Shown in pieces: positions 47,201 to 60,104 of a stretch of 64,000 nt of DNA. The DNA is from Strongylocentrotus droebachiensis (taxonomy: Eukaryota > Echinodermata > Echinoidea > Camarodonta > Strongylocentrotidae): NCBI GenBank assembly GCA_035222895.1, contig JAVYIG010000639.1:124001-188000 (forward strand). The letters are read 5' to 3'. The position numbers and the translations under genes were made by a program. The notes beneath the pieces are model-generated. The model saw nothing but the letters and a program-made list of their open reading frames with translations, was not told the DNA's origin and did not search any database. How positions within the stretch are numbered: the stretch's first letter is position 1; each line of letters starts with the position of its first letter.

Positions 47201-50020
47201 CCCATCAGGTTTACTAATCAGCCTCTTTGTAATTATGTGTATAACTGTGAACACATACGTTTGTATGAACCATCTTGATGTATTCCTCGTTGATTCATTT
47301 TTTGTCTCTTCTCTTATGATCTTTAACTAGTCCTTCTGGTTGAGGTTACAAAAAGCCAGATCAAGAGCAGTCTACATTTATGCATCTTGGTGACTTCTGA
47401 AATATTTAGACTTCTTGATAAGGCTTTCACTTTCTGTTGAAGGCACCACTTTCACGAAGAAGAACGCAGAGTAGAGGTTACTTTAAACTGTCTAGTTTCA
47501 ATTGTATGTTTACTTGCTTTTCCCTGTATCAAGTACCAAGTATCATTTGTACCACAGCTGTAATAAAGGCATATACAAACGTACATTCAGTGATTGCATC
47601 ATTTTTTGCTCTAAACCGCAAAAATCTTTGTTAATAAAAACTAAGTTTTCTTTTCCTTTAACAAGGGTGCGTTTTGTATTGACAACGTATGAAGAGTTTT
47701 TATGCAAAAAACACAATTTTTTTTCTTTTTTTTTCTTCTTGATCTTTAGTTGAAAATACATGAAACTCAATTTGACAAAAATGGATAAAGTGGTTTTTGC
47801 ATTCAAACTCTTCATATATACATTACAGTTTGTTTACCTACAAGTAATTATGTACCATAGCTTTGGTGCTAGTGAATTTGGTCTCAAAATGGAATTGATA
47901 ATTTTATTTTCCCAAGGCACTTTGGAGATATTTGCAACCGAAGAATAGCACTTTAAGGAGAAATATAGAAAAGAGATGTAAAAAAATGAAAAGAAATTAA
48001 ATTTGTCAGGACACTTGATAAAGCCACAAAAATGTTAAATGATATTAACCAAATCTGAATTCTACAATCATGAAATTAATCAAATCAAATGTGATATTTC
48101 CTTTTGAATAATGATAATGGACCAATGATGACAAAGCTGGTAAAAGAAGGAAAGGCCGAAGAACAAAAAGGTTGATGATTATAAAACAAAACAAGAAGAA
48201 GAAAAAAACAGAAACAAAGGGCAAGAATTAAGATGATAATGATGCAACTAATAAGAGTGAATATGATGACGATGGGAGGAGAATATGGTTAGGATGATAC
48301 CTAATGATAAAACAGATTGAAGATGATGTTGGGAAGAAGAAAGAATGATTATATCGAAGAGATGAGACTGAAAGAGAGAAAAGAACAGCAGCAACACTAA
48401 CAAGAAGGAGAAGAGGGAATGATTGACATTGATTTCAAAAGATTAGAAATAAATAATTAAATAAAATTGATAAGAAAAATGATGGTGACGACAATGATAA
48501 GACAAAATTTAGGATGATCATGATTAGAAGAGTGATGATGATAATGATAACTTATGATGGTGCTGATGAGAAGGAGAAGAAGATAAAATGATGATGATAA
48601 TGAAAAGAAAAAAGAATAATAATATTCCACTTTTATATAGCGCTTAAATGGAACTTCCACCATGACATCAAGTTCGTTCTAATAAAGCAGAAAAATTAGA
48701 GGAACATATCAATGAAAGATTATTAACATAATGATAATCATGAATCAAAGAGATGAGACTGAAACTAATTTCGAAAACCCTCGGTTAGCCTAAATAGAGG
48801 CTGAATAATTTATTTTATAATAACATTAAATTATGAAAGCATATGATATTGAAAATAATGAGTATGGGTTAGGGTTAGGGCTAGGGTTAGGGTTACAGTG
48901 TGCTGTAATGAGCATTAGAGGGCGCTTTACGTTTTCGCCTGTAAATACCCCCTTTTTAAAATGTTGTATTAAATTCATTTAAAATCCTTTTCAAAGAGAG
49001 AAACGATTGAAAACGATTCTGTAAATGTTTAAGTTTCAAACAGAAACATGCTTATTACGAATGAGTGTGATGAGATGAATACAGCTGGCTTTGTAATATG
49101 ACGCGCACTTATATATTTTTATTTTACACCGAAATTATCAAAATCCTAGAAATATTTATACGTCCTTTTATATACTTTTTACGAAGGTACTGGTTAAAAT
49201 TTTCTGGAATGGCTTTCATCAAAGCTTATTCTTGCTGTTTCTGTACCTGGACTTTCGATATTTCATCCCTAAATTTAGAAAATTAGAAAAGATGTTGGCG
49301 CTCACTTATAAACGGGGGCATATAATTACTCGCAGTTGTAAGCAGAAATCTTTTTTTAAAAATATATTTCAGCAAATCCTGAGTGAAATTTTGTTGGGAA
49401 GTGTCGGAAAATATTTCAAAGTAACTAAATCCGCTTTTTATTTGAAGTTTATAACCCAAATAAAAAGGAAAATATTATTTTCTGAGGTGGAATATATCAC
49501 TAGATTTTTATTATTCTTGATAACACCTCTAAATGGGAAGACGCTGCATACTAGTAAGGAGTCCAAGGGATACCTCTAAAAAAACAGCGAAAAGAACACT
49601 AGCGAATTGAAAATCCATGGAAGAATGTAAATATTGTTTTTATATATAGAAAGGAACAAAAACTGCTATATCTTGTGCAAAATATCAGCCGTTATTTGTA
49701 ATTAATAAGACTGCGATTCCAATGTCGCCAACTTTATTAGCGAATGAACTGCGTGATATAGGCCATAGGAGAAGCTCTCCATCGCAAATGATCCTTTCTC
49801 AAACCAGTCTTGTCGTGCACTTACTCGCTCCGGAGAGGGAGAGAGAGAGAGAGAGAACTTTGTTGTTATTGGTCCGATTTATTTCAAACTTTCGCCATTC
49901 CGTTTCTCGTATTCTGTTCCTTTCATCCAAATGAAGCTACTACAAGGGTTGGATTGCCTTTTAATGATCGACTGCCAATGACGGCTTCTTACACCTTAGT
50001 ATTAAAATCATATAATTCAG
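47201..50020. other. AT-rich intergenic DNA with simple sequence
   Basis: No host gene was recognised. Purine-rich GATGAT/AAGAAG low-complexity DNA spans about 48110-48620. The telomere-like run (GGGTTA)n lies at 48866-48895. A (GA)n tract is at 49838-49856. Confidence 0.5.
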
Positions 50021-50023
50021 ACT

Positions 50024-50276
50024 ATGGGAGATTTTCATCTGGATGGTTGTAATACTGCTTTGAAAGTTCAAAGGATCCGGGAAGCTATCTGGATCAAACA
50101 CACGCCCAACAACATCAACTGGGACGGGGCACATATTTAATCCCCAAAACGACAACTTCCGGTACTGGTAATCTGAAAATTGGCGGCTTATTTCAGTCTG
50201 CCAATTCGCATCTGAGGAAAATGACTGAACTCTAGAAATCTTTACTTTTGGCTGTGCTACAAGAACTTTCAAACCA
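50024..50276 (+). mobile_element. Penelope-like retroelement fragment with 14-bp duplication
   Basis: ATATAATTCAGACT is repeated at 50010-50023 and 50277-50290, bracketing 253 bp. Inside, from about 50058, a frame reads KVQRIREAIWIKHTPNNINW followed by DGAHI and a stop. This matches the end of Penelope-like element proteins (I.EAI.I......INRD.G....). Only the last part of the element was inserted. Confidence 0.5.
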
Positions 50277-50344
50277 ATATAATTCAGACTTTCTCCATTT
50301 TCATCACAACATAACATATTACAGAAATAGTAATCAAATTAAGT

Positions 50345-51301
50345 ACATAAATGCATGTTTTATTCACAAACCTCTCACAAATAGATACATTTAACATAAT
50401 AACCAAATATAATATTTACAAATAAGTACAAAACATTTAAAAATGTACAGTGTACAAATCATTATGGGACGGATCAAAATGTGCACCCCTTTCAAATTTC
50501 AAGATTTAATATCTTTCAAAAAATCTTGAAAACCCTTAAAGATATAGGGCACTTTGTTACAATAATTACAATTGAGGTTTAGTTAAGAAAAAAAGATTTT
50601 GAAATATAATGAAGAATTTTTTACCTTGAGTGCACTAGGTTCCTAATGAACTACTTGTATCTAACAATGTGCATTACTTTCAACAAGTATATAAGTTTAT
50701 GCAATTCAAGAATAAATCTATTGCAGATAGTTTAAATATAAGAATGCAAATAAAGATATACAGGAACAGTGCAAACTCTTTGACTCTTAATAAACTCTAT
50801 CAATGATAGATATTCCTTTAGCATTACAACTTTCATTTGCAGGGTTATCATCATGGATTTAAACCAAGAAATTATTTTGATTCTTAAAATGTAAACTTGT
50901 TGCTCAGTTCCATATAAGAGACGTGTCGAAATGATGGTAAAACATAATGCATAGTAAGATTGTAACTACCACTTGCATTTAATTTTGCACAAAATGGTTG
51001 CTTCGAGGGGTAGGCTATATAAATCATAAAGAGCTGGAGGTCCTACGTTATTATAATAAAAAATAAAATAATTTTGAAGAACACTATGAATTCACTTTGT
51101 GTGAATTGCATATCCTGCTGATGCATGAAGTATGCAAAATTCATGGAGTATCTTTAGATCCACTTCATGCATTCTCATATTTGAAGCTACTGAAATGAGA
51201 AAATGCAACCACTTATCGACAGAGTTTTTTCATTTTCTGAAAACAAAATGTGTGATTGCTGGCTGTCCAGGAAGGTAGGTTGGAGCTGTAGCGGTGGTTG
51301 T
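50345..51301 (-). other. SPAG6: Probable SPAG6 3' UTR
   Basis: AT-rich sequence after the SPAG6 stop at 51302-51304 with no open frame, up to the complement of AATAAA at about 50358-50363. The end is inferred from that hexamer only. Confidence 0.4.
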
Positions 51302-54300
51302 CTAGGCAACTGGTTGGTATTGCTCGACTCTGTCCAGCAGGGCATCTGAATAACCAGGGGAGTAGTACCTGTGTATGGAAGAGAGAAATAAAATCAGACG
51401 TCTAATTTAAAACATCAGGGAAAATATGTAAATTATAGCTACTTGTGCCCTCTATATAGCAAACAATGCCTAAGCGGTGACCATTGTTCCCCCTTTTTCT
51501 AATGTTAATTGAGAGCTGATTTGATAGATAACCACCTGTCAGTGACCATGCAGGGACGTCTCATCCCTCCTGGCCAAACTAGTGCAGATAGGCTTTAAAC
51601 TTGTTCATAAAGTAATATTACATTTGTAAAGCGCCTTTTCATTAGATCATACAAAGTGCATAGACAAGAAGTAACTATAAACAAAGAAAGACAACATGAT
51701 AATACAAACTTGACATTAATTACAAACAGAGAGGAATATTACAACAAATTAGAAAGGATGTGTTTTCAGACACCTCTTGCCAGATGTGAGAGAGTGGCAA
51801 TTCTTGTTCAGAGTATAGAGTTCCTCCTATTCTTATTTATTTAAATTTTTGGATGCCAATCTGGTTAGCTTTAGTAAACTCGTCAGATATTTCTTATCTC
51901 AAAGTTATAAATTGTCTATTTAAAGCAAGAAGGGCGTTCACTCGGCGTTAAAGTATATGAGCTAACCCCCTGCTGGTTCCAAACAGACAAAACCATAGTA
52001 GCAGAACCCAATCTAGGTTGCTGCTTAGTTTCACTTCTGATAAAAAGCAATAAGAAAACGAGGTGCCAGACAATTTATCCTCCTGTTTTTTTTGTCATCT
52101 CAGTTATCTTTTACTTTCTTTAGATGTTCTTAAAACTCTGGTTATACACTTATATATCCTGTTCAATTAAATGGATTTCATTTTTTGGGGTAAAATCCTA
52201 ACAATGAACAAAATCAAAGTATTTTGTTATGACTATGACCATAATTTTTGCCTGTACTGGATTTTAGTGCATTGATATTTCTCCGAAGATGAAATGCGCT
52301 TTAGAATCCTAGGTTATTTTCTATTATGAGGGGTCCACAATTTATAAGCTCTGCTTTTCAGTGGACCTCTCCATTTCCTCAAAATATAAATGCAATTAAA
52401 TTTAAAATTTCAATTTTTGTCTTTCTCAAATGTAACTATGTTTTGTATACATTGTATTCGTTATTATGTATTGTATTTTGTTTGAAATGAAAAAATAAAA
52501 ATGAAATGAATGAAATAAAATTATCATTATTTTATATGAAATGAGCGGAGAGCTGACGTACCTGACAATCTCCTCTGGGAAGCAGTTGTTGATGGTATCT
52601 ATGTACTCGTGCAGGGCACTGCCGGGCTCCGCCTTGATCTCTTGCACCTTCTTGAGACCACCGCTGGTCACAAACAGACGACGGGCGTTGGCATCGTGGG
52701 GAAGTACCTTACTGAACTGACCGACCACGTGCTTGAGGATGTTGGGTGGGGCATCGTGAAGGAGAGGCTCAAGGGCTGGTAGGTGAATGCACTTCTGGAG
52801 GATGTTCTTCAAAGCTCTCTTGGCCTGAAAGAAAGAAGCAATGGTCATCGGTCGTAAAAATTATTTCGGTATTTAAAAAAAACAAACAATTTTATTATTA
52901 TTATTATTATTATTTACCGAAGAAACAATGATCATCAGTCGTAAACATTATTTTGGTATTTGTTTTTAAAAGGGAAAGCTATCACATGGTAAAATATAGA
53001 GAAAGAGCAAATAATGTACATTTCGTCACATTATTTTGAACCGAAGAAGTAATGATCATCAGTCGCAAACATTTTTTCAGTATTTGTTTAAAAAAAGGCA
53101 AGCTTTCACATGGTAAAATATAGAGAATAAGAAAAAAATTTACATTTCGTTGCATTATTATAAGCTGAAGAAGCAATTATCATCATTCACAAACATTATT
53201 TGGGTATTTGTTTAAAAAAGAACAAGCTATCACATGGTAAAATATAGAGAAATGGAAAATAATTACAATTTTGGCCTATTATTATGAACCAACAAATCTT
53301 TACAGAAATTTGGTGGCCTTTTGTGTGATGTAACGATATAGTCCAAGAGCTGGTTAATAGTGCAATACTTTCAAAGAAAGACTTATTTAATGAATTGAAG
53401 TATCCTGTATAAGCCTGTCTATAATGACTACCCAAGGGAGACAAGAAAAGTGATCTCTATAGGCAGGTGGTTTTTATGTACAGATTACTTTAGTAGATGT
53501 TTCAATAAGAAACCATTGTCAAGGGAAACAAAAAAGGGGGTCTTTATAGGCAGGAGGACTTTATGTACAGATTCCTTTAGTACATGTTTCAATTAATGAG
53601 AAACCATTTGCAAGGGAAAAAAAAATGTAGTCTTTGTAGACAGGTGGTCTTTCTATACAGGCGGTCACTAAAGCAGGTTTGACTGTATTAAAGTCCCACT
53701 ATACTACTAGTAGCTACTTGCGCCCTCTATATTGTGCACACATTGTGTGCGGGCAAGCACTGAATCCAATGACCGGGGTAATAGTATATTTGTAAAGCGC
53801 TTAGAGACATTTGTATTAAGCGCTATATAAAAATTAAATATTATTATTATTATTATATAACAAACAATGCCTAATCCTCTTTTTCTTATATTATTTGAGA
53901 GCTGAGTTGATGAGATAACCACCTGTCCAATGACCTTGCAGTGTGGTCTAATCCCTCCTTTTACACTAGTACAGATGGCCTTTAAGTAACCTACCTTTGT
54001 CTGAAGGTCCTCTGAGGCATCCGCTCTGATGTAGCACTGCAGCAGACGAGGCAATACATTAGCCACTGCTACAGCCTTGGCATGCTCTGGGGTGTGACGA
54101 CCTATCTGACCTAGAGCCCATGCTGCGGCTGCCTGGATGTGATCCTCTGGTTCCTCTGCAAGCGTGATAGCTAACTGTGTAACACCCTGGATCAAAAAGA
54201 TGATAATATGGTACAGTTATACATGTACAGCATATCGAAAAATACATTTCAATGCACTTTACACCATAGATAATAATCAGATAATAATACATAACTATGG

Positions 54301-56003
54301 ATCATAAAGTAAAAAGAACAATAGCTGTATCTGCTTCAAAATACTGGAATGATCTACCACTTAAAAACACATCTTTTTTGCAGTTTGTGGTTGTAAGACT
54401 GTTTTTCTTACTATTTGTATTGTGTAACTTTGATTTTTATTCACTGTAAGCACTTTGGGCCTTATGGGAAAAGCGCGGTATAAGTAATAATAATAATAAT
54501 TATAATAGCTAGCAGTGTTACATCCTGAATCAAATTTCCATCAGTCATACATTAAAAAACATCATGGGTAGAATGCCAATGATCAAATTAGGTTGGTTGA
54601 GATCTAAGCAAAATGAATGGTGCTACACATAACTGCTGATATCACCAGTAGGTCCAAACAAAGCGGGTTCTACTTTTTCCACTAAATCTTGAAATATGGG
54701 CCCTGTTGCATGAAACTAAATTACCATTGATGGTAACTACCATGGAAACCTTGATTTTGATTGGCTGTTGAGCCCTGTTACCATGGTAGTTGCCATTGAT
54801 GGCAAAGTTACCATCAACGGTAAGTTTTATGCAACAGGGCCCTACTTTTCTTTCACACGCTTTCAACAAAGCATAAGTTCCTTTAACCCTTATTTACAAA
54901 CTGAGATAAAGTAGATGCCGTTGCCTACCTTGGAGACAATGACAGCCATTGCCAGATTCTCTGAGTGAGCCGCTACGTATCCCAGCATCATCACACCAGG
55001 AAGCCTCACATTACCCTGCGAGTCTCCGACGTAATCCACCACGGCAGCCACACCCCCGGCATTGACGATCAGCTGAGACAGCTCGGGTGTGTGCTTGGCG
55101 ATCTCACGGATAAGGGTGGCTACGTTCTTACGCACGTACTCGTCCTGATCCTTGAGACAGGTTAGGACAGCAGGGAAGATCTCTGCTTCAACGACCATCT
55201 CAGCCAGGTCCACGGAGTGTTTGGAGATCTGACTCAAAGCTGAGAATACTTGACGCTGTATACAAAAACAATATACAAGGTATTTTTTGTTGTTAAAAGA
55301 ATGCAGAAGTTATGATCAGTTATTTTGGAGGGACAATTTTTTTTACAGAGACCGTTTTGAACAACTGACTTTTCAACTTAACTTTGACTTTATAGCTATA
55401 TAACACAAAATTATGGACAAACCATGCCTTCTCATGATCCTCATTTGCATGTAAAAACACATTCAAGTAAACTTTCCATCAAGGTAACCCTGTAACCGAT
55501 CATCGGATTGGACGCCGATACCGATCCGATCATGCCCGATCGGCTGTATCACGCCGATGGCCGATCAAAGATAATAAATCGGCAAAAATCTGCAATTTTT
55601 TTTTTTATTTTTTATTTTTTTAATGCCGCAAATTTTCAAGTTTTTGGCTATCAAATGCTTTAAAAAAATTCTTGGCTGGGATTATTTTGTCATGTGGAGT
55701 TGGTGTAGATTATGTTTGTTGATATTTAGTGCCTTTTCATGACTTTGAAATTAATAATATTGGTCTAAGAGCAGAGGCAAAACATGCGGGCCGCCATCTT
55801 GGATTATAATGCATACCTACATTATAATCCAAGATGGCGGCCCGCATGTTTTGCCTCTGCTCTTAGACCAATATTATTAATTTCAAAGTCATGAAAAGGC
55901 ACTAAATATCAACAAACATGGTCTACAACAACTCCAAATGACAAAATAACCCCAGCCGTGAATTTTTTTTGAGCATTTGATAGCCAAAAACTAAAATTTT
56001 CGT

Positions 56004-56045
<42 letters not shown>

Positions 56046-59000
56046 GGCCGATTTTTTTTGTCGCTCTTCCGATCCGATACCGATCAAAGGTGCGAGGGTG
56101 TCGCTCCGATCTTCCGATCCGATCAGAGCCCCAACTTACAGGGTTACATCAAGGTATGAATCAAAGCATTAGAAGAGAAAGAGAACAGCTTTCATAGTAA
56201 ACAGAGTGTGGAGATACTGACCTTGAGCTTAGCATCAGGATTGAGAATCATCTGAGCTAGGTGAGCGATTGCTCCAGCATCAACGACAGTCTGAGCCAGT
56301 TCAGGCGAGTGTTTACAGATGTCACTCAGAGCAGAGGCGGCAATACGCTTCAATGACAGCTCAGGTTCCTGGATACATAGAACGAGCAGAGGTACAGCTC
56401 CAGCATCAACCACGGACTGGGCAAGCTCTGAAAGAAAAATCAAAACACTTGTAAATAATAAGGCTTTCCAGACATTGCATTTTTAAAGTCGAATTTCATT
56501 TCTCAAGTCTTACCCCACGAAAAAAATTCACCTTTAATGATGTTCTTACATCATTTAATCAAGTGCATTTGTTATTTTGCACTAACATCTGTGGGATTAA
56601 CTTTGATAACGAGAAAGTATCTAAAGGAACAATTTTATCCCATGTACATCATGAAAAACTTGTAACTGGCCATATGTCTTTTCCCCCAATTTACAACATA
56701 TCTGAATGCATTTAATTTATGTTTTTTTTAACTCTGAATCACAGATACCAGTTTCATATTTTTATTTTATTGAGTAGTCAGTCTTATCAATTAATTTTAT
56801 TTTTTTATAGGTATTCAATTTCATTGACAATATTTACATATAACTTTTTTTCTCCAGATTTTTAACAATGAATTTTATGTGAAGCTAGACAACATTTTTA
56901 TCAATTATATATATTGCCATGTAATTAACATTTTAATGTTAATTTTTATCTTGGACATACATCTGCTATTCAGCTTATCATTGCAAACCCTGTTGAGTTT
57001 GATACTGACATGCATTTGATGTCTGGCAATATATTTAAGAGCCAATACCATTTTTGAATTGAATTAGATTGAATTGATTTTGATACCGACCTGCATTATG
57101 TCTGGCAATGTATCCCAGAGCCCAAGCTGCTGACTCCTTGACACCTGGATCAAACTCCTCTAAGCAGATAACAAGAGCATCCAGTGCTCCACAGTCTACC
57201 ACAGACTGAGCAAGCTGGGGTGAATGTTTGGCTACGGCTCGAAGAACAAATGCAGCCGCCTTCTTGTAGAATCTCTGTCATTATTAACAAAAGAAAGAAA
57301 GAAAAAAAAAACATTAATTTAGTCAATAAATTGTAAAAAGTTCAGGAAAAAAATGCTTCTGCAAAAATTAGAGGGGAAAATTGTGGTTTTCAACCAACAT
57401 TTTCGGAGGAGTTCACAGATTCAACAACTTGTGTAGTGATCTTACGTGCTTCTTTCATTTACTGCTTTTATTGTCGGAAGGCTATGATTCCTGCACTTTA
57501 TATTAACTAGTTTTAGTAATAGATGAGTATTGCAAATCTCTTGCAGAAACATTGTTTTTCCTCTTATTTAAAAAAAAATCCCACACAATTAAAAAAATTG
57601 TCTTTATTTGCACTATATGGACATTAAAGGAACTGAGTTTTGGTTATAATTATCAGTAGACTTACATTTTGTTCAGCTAGAGAGTAGACAAGTTGAGGAA
57701 GAATATCTCCCTTTACCACTGCTTCTGCAAGGTCATCGTTATAGTTGGCCAAGCGACCCAAAGCTAAGGCTGCCGTCTGTTGAATTGTGGGTACAATGTC
57801 CAGCAGCAGAGGACGAAGCAGGGACATAACACCTTTAAAAAAAAGTAGTAATGCATTAATACAAGTACATGTAGGATGTGTGTATATTGGAAATATTAGG
57901 ATCGGGGCTTAAACTACTGTACGCTGTTACATGTAGGTTGGACTATTTCAACACTAGGGAAAACTTGGCTTCGCTCTGTGATAAGTTTTGGAGATTTCAA
58001 TTGCAAGCTACATTAGAAGCTCTAAACAGCTATTAAGTATTAAGTCCATAATTTGCAAAATCTCACCTTATCAAATGTTCAATTATTAACTATTTTACAC
58101 ATTCCTATTTGCAACTGATTCAGCTGTCTTGCTGGATAACTCATTCATGAACTTCGTCCGAGTGTGAACTTTCGCTAGTGCCAAGTTGACCCAGATCGTA
58201 TGGAATTACAAACAAATCATACTTTGTATTTCACATTTTTGACTGAACCTTCACAAAAATGTAACAATGTAGTGAGAAGAAAAAACAAAGTACAACCATT
58301 ATATTAAGCATGTGTGTCTCTGATATGTTGTTTCATCTGTCTGCATAGATGTAACCATACTGTCTTTTATATCATAAATTATAGATGTTGAATATATAAA
58401 TTTGAATATCTTTTTTTTTTTTTGTGTTTGCAAACTTACCTGCATTTTGCAAAGTTTCAATATTCTGTGGTCTTGACGCCAGCTCCGCAACTGTCTGGAC
58501 AAACGTAGTGCGGGCTTTCTGATACTGCTCAAACACTGCATAGTTTTTTTTTTAAAGAAGAAGAAAGAAATGAACCATATCGTTTAACTTTAGTTTATGG
58601 TAAATTGGTTATTTATTTGGGGAGGCAATGTCAACTTTGTGCACATTTCAAAGATTTGAGAAAAGTGATATTTGATCCATGAATTCTCATATTCTACAAG
58701 CTTTGGTCTAGATCTAGGTCTAGATCTAGTATAGATCTAGTAGAACTTGCAGTAGACTAGATCTACTTTTCTTTCTTTTTTTAATGAATGCAAAGCTGCC
58801 AAATTTGTTAATCTTTTGTCAATCTAGATCTATTTCATAATCTGAAGACATCAACAAATAGACCGTCCCTTGGATAGGATGTTAAATGGAGGCCCTGTGT
58901 AGAGAAGAGTCACTACCTTTGCACGTTAAAAACCCACTGCACTATTCGTATAAGAGTAGGGGGAAACCCTGGTGTAGTGGTCCACCTGCACACACCCCTA

Positions 59001-59620
59001 GTAGTAATACTCTGTAAAAGAGGTCTGTACTCAAAAGGAAGAAGAAGAAGAAATAGGATCAACACTCAACAGCACCTGGCCCTGGAACGGGGCAACATCT
59101 AAATCTAAAATAAATCATAGATCTATTCAATAATTCATAAACATTACTCATCACTCGATCATTAACTGTCATAACAACAATTATGATGCCATTTTCTAGA
59201 CCCGAATTAAATATTGATGGCTGATGCAATGACTGATTCAATCAATGATTGGTCATTTTGGTGCCTTTTTTATTGTGATAGAAAATTTAGGAAGTAGAGA
59301 GTCTAGAGGGTCTACATCTACAATGTATCTAGAGTCTATGTTTTATGAATACAACCTGTCTCTAGACTAAGTAAGTATCATGTAATTTGTGATTTAATGC
59401 AGCGCTCGCGATAGCTCGTTAAGACTTGGGTACACGGGTCACAGCTCAGGCATAGATTCTACAGCTGCAGCTTCGCCGCCTCCTCTCTGGCTGGAGAACT
59501 CCGGTGCGGCCCCATGCGTGGCGACTGCTGCTGTATCAACTTTAAAAAAATGAGACTTTTGACCCTTAATCAAGGCGTAGATAAATCAATATTACCTTGC
59601 AATACTTGTCTTGAACTCAT
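51302..59620 (-). CDS. SPAG6: Sperm-associated antigen 6 / PF16 armadillo protein
   Basis: Axonemal central-pair (C1) protein needed for flagellar and ciliary motility; orthologue of Chlamydomonas PF16. Nine coding exons, 5' to 3' on the minus strand: 59596-59620, 58440-58535, 57666-57832, 57091-57274, 56222-56427, 54929-55255, 53995-54186, 52562-52824 and 51302-51368. They join in phase to 508 residues (human SPAG6 is 509). Start MSSRQVLQ, then VFEQYQKARTTFVQTVAELA. Armadillo repeats follow from about residue 40 to 400 (ALGRLANYNDDLAEAVV, AASALSDICKHSPELAQTVV, LIREIAKHTPELSQLIVNAG, AAAAWALGQIGRHTPEHAKA), then the conserved C-terminal segment ILKHVVGQFSKVLPHDANAR and the ending YYSPGYSDALLDRVEQYQPV-A. 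All splice sites are GT/AG and no break was seen. A candidate AATAAA (complement) lies at about 50358. Confidence 0.97.
52835..53270. repeat. Tandem array of about 124-bp units in SPAG6 intron 7
   Basis: GAAGAAGTAATGATCATCAG followed by CACATGGTAAAATATAGAGA recurs near 52922, 53044 and 53167. A partial unit at 52835 begins just outside the exon 8 acceptor. Copies differ by about 10-15 percent by eye. Confidence 0.8.
53405..53690. repeat. Dispersed repeat, inverted relative to 23802-23998
   Basis: Phrases TAGGCAGGTGGTTTTTATGT, GTCTTTATAGGCAGG and GCAGGTTTGACTGTA correspond to the complement of the element in PSMB3 intron 5. It also contains three imperfect internal repeats of about 90 bp. Confidence 0.65.
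53765..53860. repeat. Retroposon tail with (ATT)n
   Basis: GTAAAGCGCTTAGAGACATT and AAGCGCTATATAAAAATT, then (ATT)n. The same 3' end type as 35160-35245. Confidence 0.6.
54300..54525 (+). pseudogene. LINE 3' end fragment
   Basis: TACTGGAATGATCTACCACT encodes YWNDLPL, followed by KNTSFLQF, the last RT residues of Jockey/CR1/L2-type LINEs. A 3' UTR with CTTTGGGCC and GCGCGGTATAAG and an (AAT)n tail follows. In SPAG6 intron 6. Confidence 0.6.
54698..54842. mobile_element. 145-bp palindromic MITE
   Basis: GGGCCCTGTTGCATGAAACT at the left pairs with AGTTTTATGCAACAGGGCCC-type sequence at the right, and internal TTACCATTGATGG repeats also pair. GGGCCC(T/C)GTTGCA tips are frequent on short MITEs in animals. 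In SPAG6 intron 6. Confidence 0.75.
55485..56146. mobile_element. Foldback hAT-like element, copy B
   Basis: TAACCCTGTAA and TTACAGGGTTA tips with the 8-bp duplication CATCAAGG at 55477-55484 and 56147-56154. The core is a near-perfect hairpin (arms about 55631-55810 and 55821-56000), and poly-T and poly-A flank the arms. It lacks the third arm seen in copy A. It lies in SPAG6 intron 5, close to the exon 5 donor. Confidence 0.88.
58700..58860. repeat. CTAGATCT-rich simple sequence
   Basis: Repeated CTAGATCTAG/TCTAGATC phrases. Similar runs occur at 26209, 29108, 29245 and 59289-59345. In SPAG6 intron 1. Confidence 0.5.
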
Positions 59621-60104
59621 GATTTTCTTGATTGATGTCACCACTGCAATTAAAAGTGCCTCTTCAGATAAATTAGCGTAGATCTAGACTCTATTTTGTA
59701 ATTTGATGGGCTTTGCCTTTGCCTTTCTCCTTGTTGTTTGTTAGCCTAGCATAGCCTGTAAACAAAGTGTGCACGGGCAAAGTGATCGTTGCTATGCGGT
59801 AGCTCTAGCGATAGCTATATCGGTGACATACGAACCGGAAGATCTTCTTCTTTTTCCATCGGCACTTGCTAGTGCTTAGCCTTAAGAACCTGTCGTTTTA
59901 TATATATGTGTGAGTTATTTGCTACTACCGAAATAGTTAGCGACTGGGGTTTAAGTTTACGTGTGTAAACAAGTTTTGTTTAACTTTCACTGCACTCGAA
60001 TTGCACGTACGTGTGCTGCACAGGCATTTGAAGAAAAAAAACAGAGAAAAGTGAAGTAATTTTCACTTTCAGAACGTTAAATAGACCTACCACCACCGGT
60101 AAAT
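59621..60104. promoter_or_regulatory. Divergent SPAG6-CISD3 promoter region
   Basis: The two start codons are 484 bp apart and point away from each other. The interval must contain both 5' UTRs and both core promoters. It has scattered CpG-containing motifs (GCGCTCGCGATAGC near 59402) and no obvious TATA box. A shared promoter is an inference from spacing. Confidence 0.6.

Noticed and set aside
48866..48895. True chromosome end
   Set aside because: Only about 30 bp, imperfect, with genes on both sides.
49961..50317. 118-residue minus-strand frame as a gene
   Set aside because: It spans both copies of a 14-bp target duplication, and the plus strand holds a Penelope-like C-terminus, so the frame is a shadow.
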